From JBJXHB01 sp046160725 (GTDB lineage: Bacteria; Pseudomonadota; Gammaproteobacteria; Burkholderiales; Burkholderiaceae_C): a DNA stretch of 20,584 nt. Position 1 is the first letter of the stretch. Every line of letters starts with the position of its first letter. The notes beneath the pieces were generated by a model, which was not told where the DNA came from, did no database searches, and saw only the letters and a program-made list of their open reading frames with translations. Where the stretch lies: assembly GCA_046160725.1 (NCBI GenBank), contig JBJXHB010000471.1, positions 1 to 20,584 on the forward strand. The letters are read 5' to 3'. A program made the position numbers and the translations under genes. Shown here one piece after another: positions 13,800-20,584 of this stretch.

Positions 13800-15847
13800 C
13801 AGATCACCACACGCTGCTTCGGGTCGCGCCACATCGCGTCGCCCGGCCGGGTGCCGAAGGCCTCGTGGAAGGCATCCAGGTGCAGCAGCGGTGCCACGGC
13901 CCGCACGGACGCGATGGCATGCACGTCGACCGACACCAGGAAGCGCAGCCTTTCGGAGCGCGCCTTGAAGGCCCACATCTGCGTCCAGGCCACGAAGCAG
14001 CGCTGGTCGGCGCTCAGCCCGTCCACCTCGGGCAGCGGGTTCTTCTGCGCATAACGACGCAGCGCCGCGTGGGCCAGCGTGATGCCGCCCAGGTCGGCGG
14101 TGTTCTCGGTCACCGTCATGGCGCCGTTGTGCATCAGGCCCGGCAGGATCTCGTAGCGGTTGTACTGGTCGATCAGCACGTCGGTGCGTTGCCGGAAGCG
14201 GCGGTCCGCGTCGGTCGACCACCAGTTGCGCAGGTTGCCCTGCGGGTCGTACTGGCGGCCCAGGCTGTCGAAGCCGTGGGTGATCTCGTGGCCGATCACC
14301 GCACCGATGGCGCAGTAGTTCACCGCGACATCGGCCCCTGGCTTGAAGAACGGCGGCTGCAGGATCGCGGCCGTGATGTCGATGGCATTGGTGGTGAAGT
14401 TGTAGGCCGAGTTGACGGCGATCGGCGTGGTCTTGGTGGCCACCGCGAAGCGGTTGCCCAGCACCGGCTTTCCGATCTGACCGATCTCGCGCTCGAAGGC
14501 GAAGCGGGCCGCGCGTTGCACATTGCCGAAGTGATCGTCGGGGCGGATGTCCAGCGCGCTGAAGTCCACCCAGCTGGCCGGGTAGCCGACCTGGATGTCC
14601 ATCCGGCCCAGCTTCTCCAGCGCGGCCTTGCGCGTGGCGTCGTCGAGCCAGGCGTTGCGGCGCAGGCGGCTGGCGAACTCGTCCTTGATGTGGCCGACCA
14701 TCTCGGTGATCTCGCGCCGGGTGGCATCGGGAAAGTGGGCCTGCACGTACAGCCGCGACAAGGGGTGGTAGAGCTGTGCGCCGATCTGCTGGGTGACGAC
14801 GCGCTCGCGCTCCGGCGGAACCTTCAGGCCCTTGCGCAGGCGCGAGAACTCCTCTTCCGTGGCGCGGTACGGCCCCCCGAGCTCGGCCGCGCGGCCGGCC
14901 AGGACGAACCAGCGCAGCAACAGCTTCACGTCGTCGGCCGGCTCCTCGGTCAGCAGCCGCTGCAGCGCCTTCATCGCGTTGATGTCGAGCACCTGCACAA
15001 GGGGCGGCGGCGTCACGCCCAGCGTCTTCAGGAACGCGCCCAGGTCCAGCGCCGGCACCAGCGCCTGTGCCTGCTGCAGCGTCATCATGTTGTAGGTGTT
15101 GGCCGGCTCGCGCATCTGCAGCGGCGACATCATGGCCGCGGCGATGCGGGACTCGAGCGCCACGATCTTGGCCGCGTGCCTGTTGGCGGCATCCACCGTG
15201 TCGCCCGCAGCGTTCAGCATGGCCACGACGTACAGGCGGTAGATCTCGCGCAGGCGCTGGTGCTCGGGTTTGACGTACTCGTCCTGCTCCAGCATCTGCG
15301 CGCCCGGCAGCAGCACCAGCACGTAGGTGCTGCTGTCCTTGGCGTCGGGCATCGCGATCGCATTGATCAGCGGCGAGCTGCCGTAGCCGTCCTGCACCCG
15401 GGCGGCGAGCGCGCCGTAGTCGGTCGGCGTGCCCCTGGCTCCGGCGACGCGCTGCAGGTCGGCCGCCAGCGGCTGCAGGCCCACGGCCTGGCGCCGGGCC
15501 ATGTCCATCGCGGCCTTGTAGTAGTCGCCCACCTGCTGCTGCGGACTGCCCCTGGCCGCCCCGGTGGCCGCGGCGGCTTGCTGGATCAGGGCGAGCAACT
15601 GCCGGTCCAGCTGGTGGGCCAGCATGGTGAAGCCGCCCACATCGGCCTCGCTGGGCGCGATCTCGGTGGTCTTGAGCCAGTTGCCGGCGGCGTAGCGGTA
15701 GAAGTCCTGGCGCGGGTCGACCGACCGGTCCATGCGCTGCGGCGCATAGCCCAGCGACGGCACGTCGGAGGGCGGTGTGCCGGACCAGGCGCTCTGCACG
15801 GCAAGGCCCAGGAGCAGCAGTGAAAGGGCCAGCTGGCGTCGCATCAT
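13796..15847 (-). CDS. M13-family zinc metallopeptidase (neprilysin/PepO-like)
   Basis: This 683-aa secreted endopeptidase is of the usual bacterial M13 length. A signal peptide (LALSLLLLGLAVQSAWSG) is present. The zinc site is complete: HEITH with His520, Glu521 and His524, then ENTADLGG with Glu581 and Asp585. The N-terminal region has the family's DPRQDFYRYAAGNWLK, and the S1/S2 region VNSAYNFTTNAIDITAAILQ. It probably cuts short peptides in the periplasm. Two adjacent Met codons (15847 and 15844) are possible starts and no strong ribosome site is seen. It ends in a 4-nt overlap with the ClpP-fold gene and lies 135 nt after an AraC-type regulator on the same strand. Confidence 0.95.
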   Translation of the reverse strand: MMRRQLALSLLLLGLAVQSAWSGTPPSDVPSLGYAPQRMDRSVDPRQDFYRYAAGNWLKTTEIAPSEADVGGFTMLAHQLDRQLLALIQQAAAATGAARGSPQQQVGDYYKAAMDMARRQAVGLQPLAADLQRVAGARGTPTDYGALAARVQDGYGSSPLINAIAMPDAKDSSTYVLVLLPGAQMLEQDEYVKPEHQRLREIYRLYVVAMLNAAGDTVDAANRHAAKIVALESRIAAAMMSPLQMREPANTYNMMTLQQAQALVPALDLGAFLKTLGVTPPPLVQVLDINAMKALQRLLTEEPADDVKLLLRWFVLAGRAAELGGPYRATEEEFSRLRKGLKVPPERERVVTQQIGAQLYHPLSRLYVQAHFPDATRREITEMVGHIKDEFASRLRRNAWLDDATRKAALEKLGRMDIQVGYPASWVDFSALDIRPDDHFGNVQRAARFAFEREIGQIGKPVLGNRFAVATKTTPIAVNSAYNFTTNAIDITAAILQPPFFKPGADVAVNYCAIGAVIGHEITHGFDSLGRQYDPQGNLRNWWSTDADRRFRQRTDVLIDQYNRYEILPGLMHNGAMTVTENTADLGGITLAHAALRRYAQKNPLPEVDGLSADQRCFVAWTQMWAFKARSERLRFLVSVDVHAIASVRAVAPLLHLDAFHEAFGTRPGDAMWRDPKQRVVIW

Positions 15848-15965
15848 GAGTCTTCGTGTCCTGGGTGGTCGGGGTCGGGGAGCGGGCTTGCCGATCGGTC
15901 ACGCCTGCCTCTGTCGCACGCTAGCCGCAGGCCGCCTTGCTGGCTATCCCATTTGCGAACAGGTG

Positions 15966-15978
15966 GGTCGTTGCGACC
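15966..15978. repeat. Small inverted repeat between the regulator and M13 genes
   Basis: GGTCG (15966-15970) pairs with CGACC (15974-15978) around TTG, 5 nt past the regulator stop on the minus strand. It is too short to call a terminator; the rest of the 135-bp gap (15848-15982), where the M13 promoter would lie, shows no clear promoter to my eye. Confidence 0.25.
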
Positions 15979-15982
15979 AGGC

Positions 15983-16975
15983 TCAGGCGGTTGACCGTGC
16001 GGCCGCCAGCGTCTGCGACGGAGACTCGCCGATCGCCTGCCGATAGGATATCGAGAACCGGCCCAGGTGGGAGAAGCCGAAGCGCAGCCCGGCCTCGGTG
16101 ACCGAGCGGCCGCGCGAGGCGTCGGCCAGCCACTGATGGGCGGCCAGCAGGCGTCGCTCGGCAACGAAGCGCATCGGCGGGATCCCGCGCCGATACAGGA
16201 ACGACTTCTGCAGGCAGCGCTCGCCGACGCCGGCGATCCGGCACAGCATGCCCATGGTGATCGGCTCGCCGAGGTGCGCATCGATCCAGCCCTCCAGGGC
16301 CCGTGCCCGCGCCAGCGCCAGATCACCTGGCCGCCGGACCACGGCGTCGCGCAGCACCAGATCGACCAGGCGCTCGATGAACCGGCCCTCCGCCGCGGCT
16401 TGCTGGCGGTCGTCGATGCCCGGCTCGGTTGCCAGCACCAGCTCCGAGGCGGCCGTCCGCAGCCGCCGGCGCTCGGCTGCGGACAGTTCCGGCATGGTCA
16501 TGCGCCCGATGCTGCGCCGGACCTGGTCGGGCTGGCGGGCTTCCAGCTCGGCCAGCAGGGCCTGCGGTTGGATCTCGGCCGCGAACAGGGCGCCGGGCGG
16601 GCTGATGCGTGTGAAGGCCCATCCGGGCGGGATGAGCGCCGCCGTACCGGGTACGGTCCGGGTAGAAGTCCGCAAGCCGCTGCGCAGCACCGTGCCCGGG
16701 GGCAGGGTCATTTGCAGCACCCAGCCGTGCACGTGGCCGCGGACGACCTGCGACACCGCGGACGCGGACCCGCCCAGGTTGGCATGGCGCGCGCTGACCT
16801 GGAACATGGCATAGCCCATGGGCCGGTCACCCGGTGCGACGCGCGAATGCGGGCCATCCTTGTTGCCGATGAAGGCCCGCACCTCGCCCAGGTCGTCAGA
16901 CCGGAACTGACGCGCCCAGGGCGGCGCCGAGATGACCGGAAAGCTGGAACCGTCTGGCATGGAGCGTGCATCCAT
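15983..16975 (-). CDS. AraC-family transcriptional regulator
   Basis: This 330-aa protein has an N-terminal sensor region (about 1-210) and a C-terminal double helix-turn-helix. The DNA-binding part begins near WIDAHLGEPITMGMLCRIAGVGERCLQKSFLYRRG and ends with VTEAGLRFGFSHLGRFSISYRQAIGESP, the standard second HTH. The cupin-type sensor signature TVPGTAALIPPGWAF is present near the middle. The ATG at 16975 is one of three close ATGs in different frames and has a weak ribosome site. It lies upstream of the M13 peptidase gene and divergent from yiaA, so either may be its target. The effector is unknown. Confidence 0.92.
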   Translation of the reverse strand: MDARSMPDGSSFPVISAPPWARQFRSDDLGEVRAFIGNKDGPHSRVAPGDRPMGYAMFQVSARHANLGGSASAVSQVVRGHVHGWVLQMTLPPGTVLRSGLRTSTRTVPGTAALIPPGWAFTRISPPGALFAAEIQPQALLAELEARQPDQVRRSIGRMTMPELSAAERRRLRTAASELVLATEPGIDDRQQAAAEGRFIERLVDLVLRDAVVRRPGDLALARARALEGWIDAHLGEPITMGMLCRIAGVGERCLQKSFLYRRGIPPMRFVAERRLLAAHQWLADASRGRSVTEAGLRFGFSHLGRFSISYRQAIGESPSQTLAAARSTA

Positions 16976-17086
16976 CCATGGTTGGGGTGCTCGACGGCCG
17001 GTGCGACGCTTCGGGCCCGCCCGGAGGCTGGATCCGGCCAGTGTCCCGCAGAATGCCGCCCTCTGTTGACCCGACCAAGGACGATC
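16976..17086. promoter_or_regulatory. Divergent intergenic region between regulator and yiaA
   Basis: A 111-bp gap separates the divergent starts. AAGGA precedes the yiaA ATG by about five bases. A TTGACC occurs at about 17067, but it lies too near the start to be an ordinary -35. An operator for the AraC-type protein could lie here, but no clear repeat half-sites were found. Confidence 0.35.
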
Positions 17087-17512
17087 ATGACCGCTCCCAT
17101 GCTGCAGCGCCCCACCGGTGCATTCGTCGGCGCCTCCTGGGCCGCCTTGCTGGTGGGCGCGGTGGTCTACCTCACCGGCCTGTGGAACGCCGAGATGGCG
17201 CTCAACGAGAAGGGCTACTACTTCACCATCCTGATGTACGGCCTGTTTTCGGCCGTGTCGCTGCAGAAGTCGGTGCGCGACCGGCTGGAGGGCATACCGG
17301 TCACCGGTCTGTACTACGGCCTGTGCTGGGTGTCGCTGGCCATTGCGGTGCTGCTGCTGACCGTGGGGCTGTGGAATGCCAAGCTGGCCTCCAGTGAGAA
17401 GGGCTTCTATGCCATGTCCTTCCTGCTGGCGCTGTTCGGCGCGGTGGCGGTGCAGAAGAACGTGCGCGACCTGGCGCTGTTCAAGGACGACGCGCCGCCC
17501 GAGGCCGGCTGA
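17087..17512 (+). CDS. yiaA: YiaA-type inner-membrane protein with tandem YiaAB domains
   Basis: This 141-aa membrane protein has four helices made by two copies of the YiaA/YiaB domain. The copies are plain to see: TGLWNAEMALNEKGYY..LQKSVRD (about 30-65) and VGLWNAKLASSEKGFY..VQKNVRD (93-128). The length agrees with E. coli YiaA (about 145 aa). Function is poorly known. The start has AAGGA just upstream and gives the correct length; the open frame extends further upstream in shadow of the regulator. It is divergent from the AraC-type gene and followed 11 nt later by the broken acetyltransferase. Confidence 0.93.
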   Translation: MTAPMLQRPTGAFVGASWAALLVGAVVYLTGLWNAEMALNEKGYYFTILMYGLFSAVSLQKSVRDRLEGIPVTGLYYGLCWVSLAIAVLLLTVGLWNAKLASSEKGFYAMSFLLALFGAVAVQKNVRDLALFKDDAPPEAG

Positions 17513-17523
17513 GCGCGGCCGCC

Positions 17524-17790
17524 ATGGCCAGCACCGCAGCCGCGCCGGGCTTTGCGATCAGCCGCCACGACGGCTTGCCGCCGGAGGCGGCGCTGGTCGA
17601 CGACGGGCTGGACCAGGCCCAGGCCGCGGCCCATGGCTGCCACCAGCTGTTCCTGGAGACCTTCAGCTTCCAGGCGCCGCGGTTCTATGCGGCGCTGGGC
17701 TGGCGCAGCGTCCACCAGCTGGACGCCTATCCGCACGGCATCGTCAAGCACCTGATGCGTCGCGACCTGGACATCTCCGAATTGTCCTGA
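17524..17790 (+). pseudogene. GNAT acetyltransferase with an internal deletion
   Basis: This 88-aa open frame has the start of a GNAT protein (ISRHDGLPPEAALVDDGLD) joined to its end (AAAHGCHQLFLETFSFQAPRFYAALGW and a final DYL-type strand, KHLMRRDL). The middle of the family fold, including the acetyl-CoA-binding motif with RRxGxG/A and the preceding strands, is missing. A complete member of this type is about 140-160 aa, so roughly 60-75 residues are gone while the reading frame is kept. It cannot bind acetyl-CoA in the normal way and is probably inactive. It follows yiaA by 11 nt and may be cotranscribed with it. Confidence 0.75.
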
Positions 17791-17890
17791 TGCGACCGTT
17801 GAACTGGGGATGCGGCGGGCCGCGCGGCTTGCGCCCGGCATGCCTGAGGCAGACACTGCGCCGCACCCTTGACCGCCGCGACGGCATGCC

Positions 17891-20584
17891 ATGACCGAAT
17901 CCGCTGTGACCGCAGCCGCGCCCGATGCCGCGGCCGAGACCACGCCGCTGCCGCCGGGCCCGCAGCCCTGGGGCCTGGCCCTGTCCGGCGGCGGCATCCG
18001 CAGCGCCACGTTCTGCTTCGGCGTGCTGGTGGCGCTGGCCCGGCGCGGCGCCCTGCTGCGCTTCGGCCTGCTGTCGACGGTGTCGGGCGGCGGCTTCATC
18101 GGCGCCATGCTGGGCAAGCTGTTCCACGACGCCGGCGGCACTCCAGACGGTGCGGCCCGTGTCCAGGCCGCGCTGGCCCAGGCCGACCAGCGTTGGTTCA
18201 GCTGGTGGCTGCGCACCAACGGCAACTACCTGTTCGCGCGCGGCATGCGCGACATCGCGACCGCGGCCGCGGTGATGCTGCGCAACCTGATCGCGCTGCA
18301 CATCGAGCTGGCCCTGCTGGCGCTGGTGCTGGCGGGCACGCTGGCGCTGTTCAACCTGGGCGTCTGGTGGGCGGCCGACCAGCTGTGGGACCCGGTGGTG
18401 GCCACCGGCCATGGCGGCCCGGTGCAACGACTGCTGCGGCGCCTGCCCACGGCCTTGCCGACGCTCTGGCTGGTGCTGCCGCCGCTGGCGCTGCTGGCCG
18501 CGGCCTGCCTGTGCGCCTACTGGGCGCTGCCGCGCCGTATCGATGCCGACACGGCCATCGGCGGCGGGCTGGCCTGGGCCAGCGCGCTGGTCGGCGCCGC
18601 CTGCCTCGTGGTGTTCCGCGCCGACCTGGTGTCGGTCGGTGCCGGCGGCCTGGGGCTGTCGCGCACCCTGGTGGCGGCGGCGCTCGCCATGGCCTTCGTC
18701 TGGGTGCTGGGCATCCCGCTGGCCTGGTGGTTGCGTTGGCGTGCAGATGGCACGCCGAGGCAGGCCGACGACCGCCTGCTGGACCTGGCCGAGGACCGGG
18801 TGCGCAACCGCATCACACGCTGGCTGGGCAACCTGATGCGCCTGGGCCTGCTGGTCGCCGGCATCGGGCTGCTGGACCGGCTGGCCTGGTTCATGGCCTT
18901 CGAGCTGCAGGCCCTGGTCAGCGCCGGCGCCCTGCTGCTGCTGCTGGCGGCGCTGCTGCGCGTGGTACTGCCGGCCCTGGGCGGGTCCAGCGGCGCAGCG
19001 CCGGCCTGGCTGGGCAGCCGGCTGGTGATGATGGCCCATGCCGCAGGCCTGCTGCTGACGCTGGTGCTGGCCGCCTGGTGGATGGCACTGAGCTATCGGC
19101 TGATCTTCCAGCCGGTGTTCCCGGTCGGCGCGCTGGAGCCGCGCTTCTGGGCCGGTGCGGTCGTGGCCCTGCTGTTTGTGGGCGGCGCGTTGCTGTTCCT
19201 GCTGGGCACTGGCCACCATGTGGCCTTTGCCAACCTGTCCAGCCTGCACCGCTTTTACCGCGCGCGCCTGGTGCGCGGCTGGTTGGGGGCGGCCAATGGG
19301 CAGCGCTATCCGACCGGACTGGACGCACAGGAAGGCCTGGCCCCGCCGCAAGCGCATGGCCTGGATATACGGTCGCCGGAGCCGCCAGCCGGGTACCGGC
19401 TGCAGGCGGAGGTGGACGAGGTGCATCCGGACGACGACCTGCCGCTGCGCGATTACCGGCCGCAGGCTGGTGGCGGCCCGCTGCACCTGATCAACGTCTG
19501 CCTGAACCACACGGTGCGCGGCAAGGGGCCGTTCAATGGCGACCGCAAGGGCCAGGGGCTGACGCTGGCGCCCGGCGGCTGGATGCGCATCGGCGCGCGG
19601 CCCTGGGAGCGCATCCGGCCCGAGGTCGACGGCCTGACGCTGGGCAGCTGGACCGCCATCTCCGGCGCCGCTTTCTCGCCCGGGCTGGGCTCGATGACGC
19701 GCAGCGGCATCGCCGCGCTGGCCATGTTTGCCGGCGTACGTCTGGGCTACTGGTGGGACCAGCTGCGCCCGCGCGACGGTGGCACGACCTGGCCGCTGCT
19801 GGTGAAGTCGCGGCTGCTGTTGAACGAGCTGGTCGGGCGCTTCCGGGGCGACCAGGGGCGCTTCTGGTTCCTCAGCGACGGCGGGCATTTCGAGAACACC
19901 GGCGCCTATGCGCTGCTGCGCCAGCGCGCGCGGCTGATTGTGCTGGCCGACTGCGGCGCCGACCCGCTGTACCGCTTCGGCGACCTGGAGAACCTGGTGC
20001 GCAAGGCGCGGGTGGACCTGGGCGCGGCGATCCACTTTCTCAAGCCGGACGCGACGTTCGCGGCCGGCGACTGGCGCCGCTTCGGCTCGGTCAGCGACCT
20101 GGCGTCGCCCAGCAGCGATGCCTGCATGGCGCTGGCCGAGGTGACCTATGCAGACGAGGACGGCGACGCTGCGGACGGCGCGGCCGAGGATGCCGCCGCG
20201 CAGGCCGCGCGGCGCGACCGCAACCGTGGCTGGCTGGTGGTGCTCAAGCCCAACATGTTCGCCGGCCTGCCGGTGGACCTGATCAACTTCCGCAACGCCA
20301 ACCCGGCCTTCCCGCAGCAGGCGACCACCGACCAGTCCTTCGACGAGGCGCAGTGGGAGAGCTACTTCATGCTCGGCCGCGCCATCGGCGCGCCGCTGGA
20401 CGCACGGCTGCTCGAGCGCATCGCCGACGGCGAGGCCCTGGCGGTGTTCAAGCCCGACGACGGCCGCATGCTGGCCGGCAGCGCGCTGCCCGGCCGCACG
20501 ACGGCGGGCCTGCGCGAGCGGCTGACCAGCGGTGCGGTCGGGGCGTCCATCGGCCTGACCACGGCCGCCACCCTGGGCGTGTCG
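17891..20584 (+). CDS. Large membrane-embedded patatin-like phospholipase (partial, 3' end off window)
   Basis: The frame is open for 898 codons to the edge. The oxyanion loop SGGGIRSA (32-39) and the nucleophile elbow STVSGGG with Ser65 lie near the N-terminus. The catalytic Asp is in LSDGGHFENTG (Asp663). Between them lie about eight hydrophobic helices (roughly 132-155, 192-212, 224-242, 258-280, 317-335, 340-365, 378-398, 419-440) and a soluble segment with LINVCLNHT. Patatin lipases hydrolyse acyl esters of membrane lipids with this Ser-Asp dyad. The ATG at 17891 puts the glycine loop at residue 33, but the ribosome site is poor. The unknown 3' end may add more. Confidence 0.88.
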   Translation, partial: MTESAVTAAAPDAAAETTPLPPGPQPWGLALSGGGIRSATFCFGVLVALARRGALLRFGLLSTVSGGGFIGAMLGKLFHDAGGTPDGAARVQAALAQADQRWFSWWLRTNGNYLFARGMRDIATAAAVMLRNLIALHIELALLALVLAGTLALFNLGVWWAADQLWDPVVATGHGGPVQRLLRRLPTALPTLWLVLPPLALLAAACLCAYWALPRRIDADTAIGGGLAWASALVGAACLVVFRADLVSVGAGGLGLSRTLVAAALAMAFVWVLGIPLAWWLRWRADGTPRQADDRLLDLAEDRVRNRITRWLGNLMRLGLLVAGIGLLDRLAWFMAFELQALVSAGALLLLLAALLRVVLPALGGSSGAAPAWLGSRLVMMAHAAGLLLTLVLAAWWMALSYRLIFQPVFPVGALEPRFWAGAVVALLFVGGALLFLLGTGHHVAFANLSSLHRFYRARLVRGWLGAANGQRYPTGLDAQEGLAPPQAHGLDIRSPEPPAGYRLQAEVDEVHPDDDLPLRDYRPQAGGGPLHLINVCLNHTVRGKGPFNGDRKGQGLTLAPGGWMRIGARPWERIRPEVDGLTLGSWTAISGAAFSPGLGSMTRSGIAALAMFAGVRLGYWWDQLRPRDGGTTWPLLVKSRLLLNELVGRFRGDQGRFWFLSDGGHFENTGAYALLRQRARLIVLADCGADPLYRFGDLENLVRKARVDLGAAIHFLKPDATFAAGDWRRFGSVSDLASPSSDACMALAEVTYADEDGDAADGAAEDAAAQAARRDRNRGWLVVLKPNMFAGLPVDLINFRNANPAFPQQATTDQSFDEAQWESYFMLGRAIGAPLDARLLERIADGEALAVFKPDDGRMLAGSALPGRTTAGLRERLTSGAVGASIGLTTAATLGVS

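Noticed and set aside
13730..15823. A 697-codon open frame on the plus strand
   Set aside because: It mirrors the M13 peptidase gene and has repetitive His/Gln/Arg/Gly/Val composition.
12969..15902. A single 977-residue minus-strand protein covering the ClpP-fold gene and the M13 region
   Set aside because: The upstream two thirds is in a shadow frame of the M13 gene; only the part after the GTG at 13799 resembles a protein, and it begins with a signal peptide.
17744..20035. A 763-codon open frame on the minus strand, Gln/His/Ala-rich
   Set aside because: It is the complement of the patatin-like gene, whose catalytic motifs and helices are well formed.
1..20584. CRISPR array, tRNA or rRNA genes
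   Set aside because: No regularly spaced long repeats and no tRNA-like cloverleaf or rRNA signature were recognised by eye in either strand.

Overview
The window comes from a high-GC bacterial chromosome. Codon use is strongly GC3-biased, and the gene families (Bug-type periplasmic receptor, multiple FadE-like acyl-CoA dehydrogenases, YiaA, DUF3011) are typical of Betaproteobacteria in the Burkholderiales (Rubrivivax/Leptothrix/Comamonas-like). This taxonomic guess rests on gene content and composition only. No rRNA, tRNA, CRISPR array or intact insertion sequence was seen.

Layout. (1) Positions 1-620 are a scar of accessory DNA, less GC-rich than the rest. It holds a dense cluster of TGTCG/CGACA repeats (61-187), the C-terminal tail of a probable SNF2/DEAD-type helicase (210-387) and a broken HigB-type toxin gene (389-622). 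(2) Positions 528-8531 are one compact minus-strand operon. In transcription order it encodes an M14-like succinylglutamate desuccinylase/aspartoacylase homologue, an acyl-CoA dehydrogenase (ACAD), a second ACAD, an SDR oxidoreductase, a cytochrome P450 and two more ACADs. Gaps are -4 to 42 nt. The last ACAD runs at its 3' end into the accessory scar. (3) A divergent hotdog thioesterase (8599-9054) faces a Bug-family solute receptor (9112-10107). (4) Positions 10537-16975 are a minus-strand run: AraC-type regulator, M13 metallopeptidase, a secreted ClpP-fold protein overlapping it by 4 nt, a CPBP membrane protease, a DUF3011 protein and a family-3 solute-binding protein. (5) On the plus strand lie a YiaA-type membrane protein, a GNAT acetyltransferase with an internal deletion, and a large membrane-embedded patatin-like lipase that runs off the right edge.

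How the parts may work together. The operon in (2) looks like catabolism of a bulky acyl-CoA. Each ACAD pair has one member with a Glu at the isovaleryl-CoA-dehydrogenase-like position and one apparently without a catalytic Glu, the pattern of heterotetrameric steroid/bile-acid ACADs. A P450 and an SDR could oxidise a ring or side chain. CoA ligase, hydratase and thiolase genes are not in the window, so the substrate cannot be named. Region (4) combines three predicted proteases of the envelope behind one regulator. No complete new defence system is visible, but the left edge carries remnants of one.
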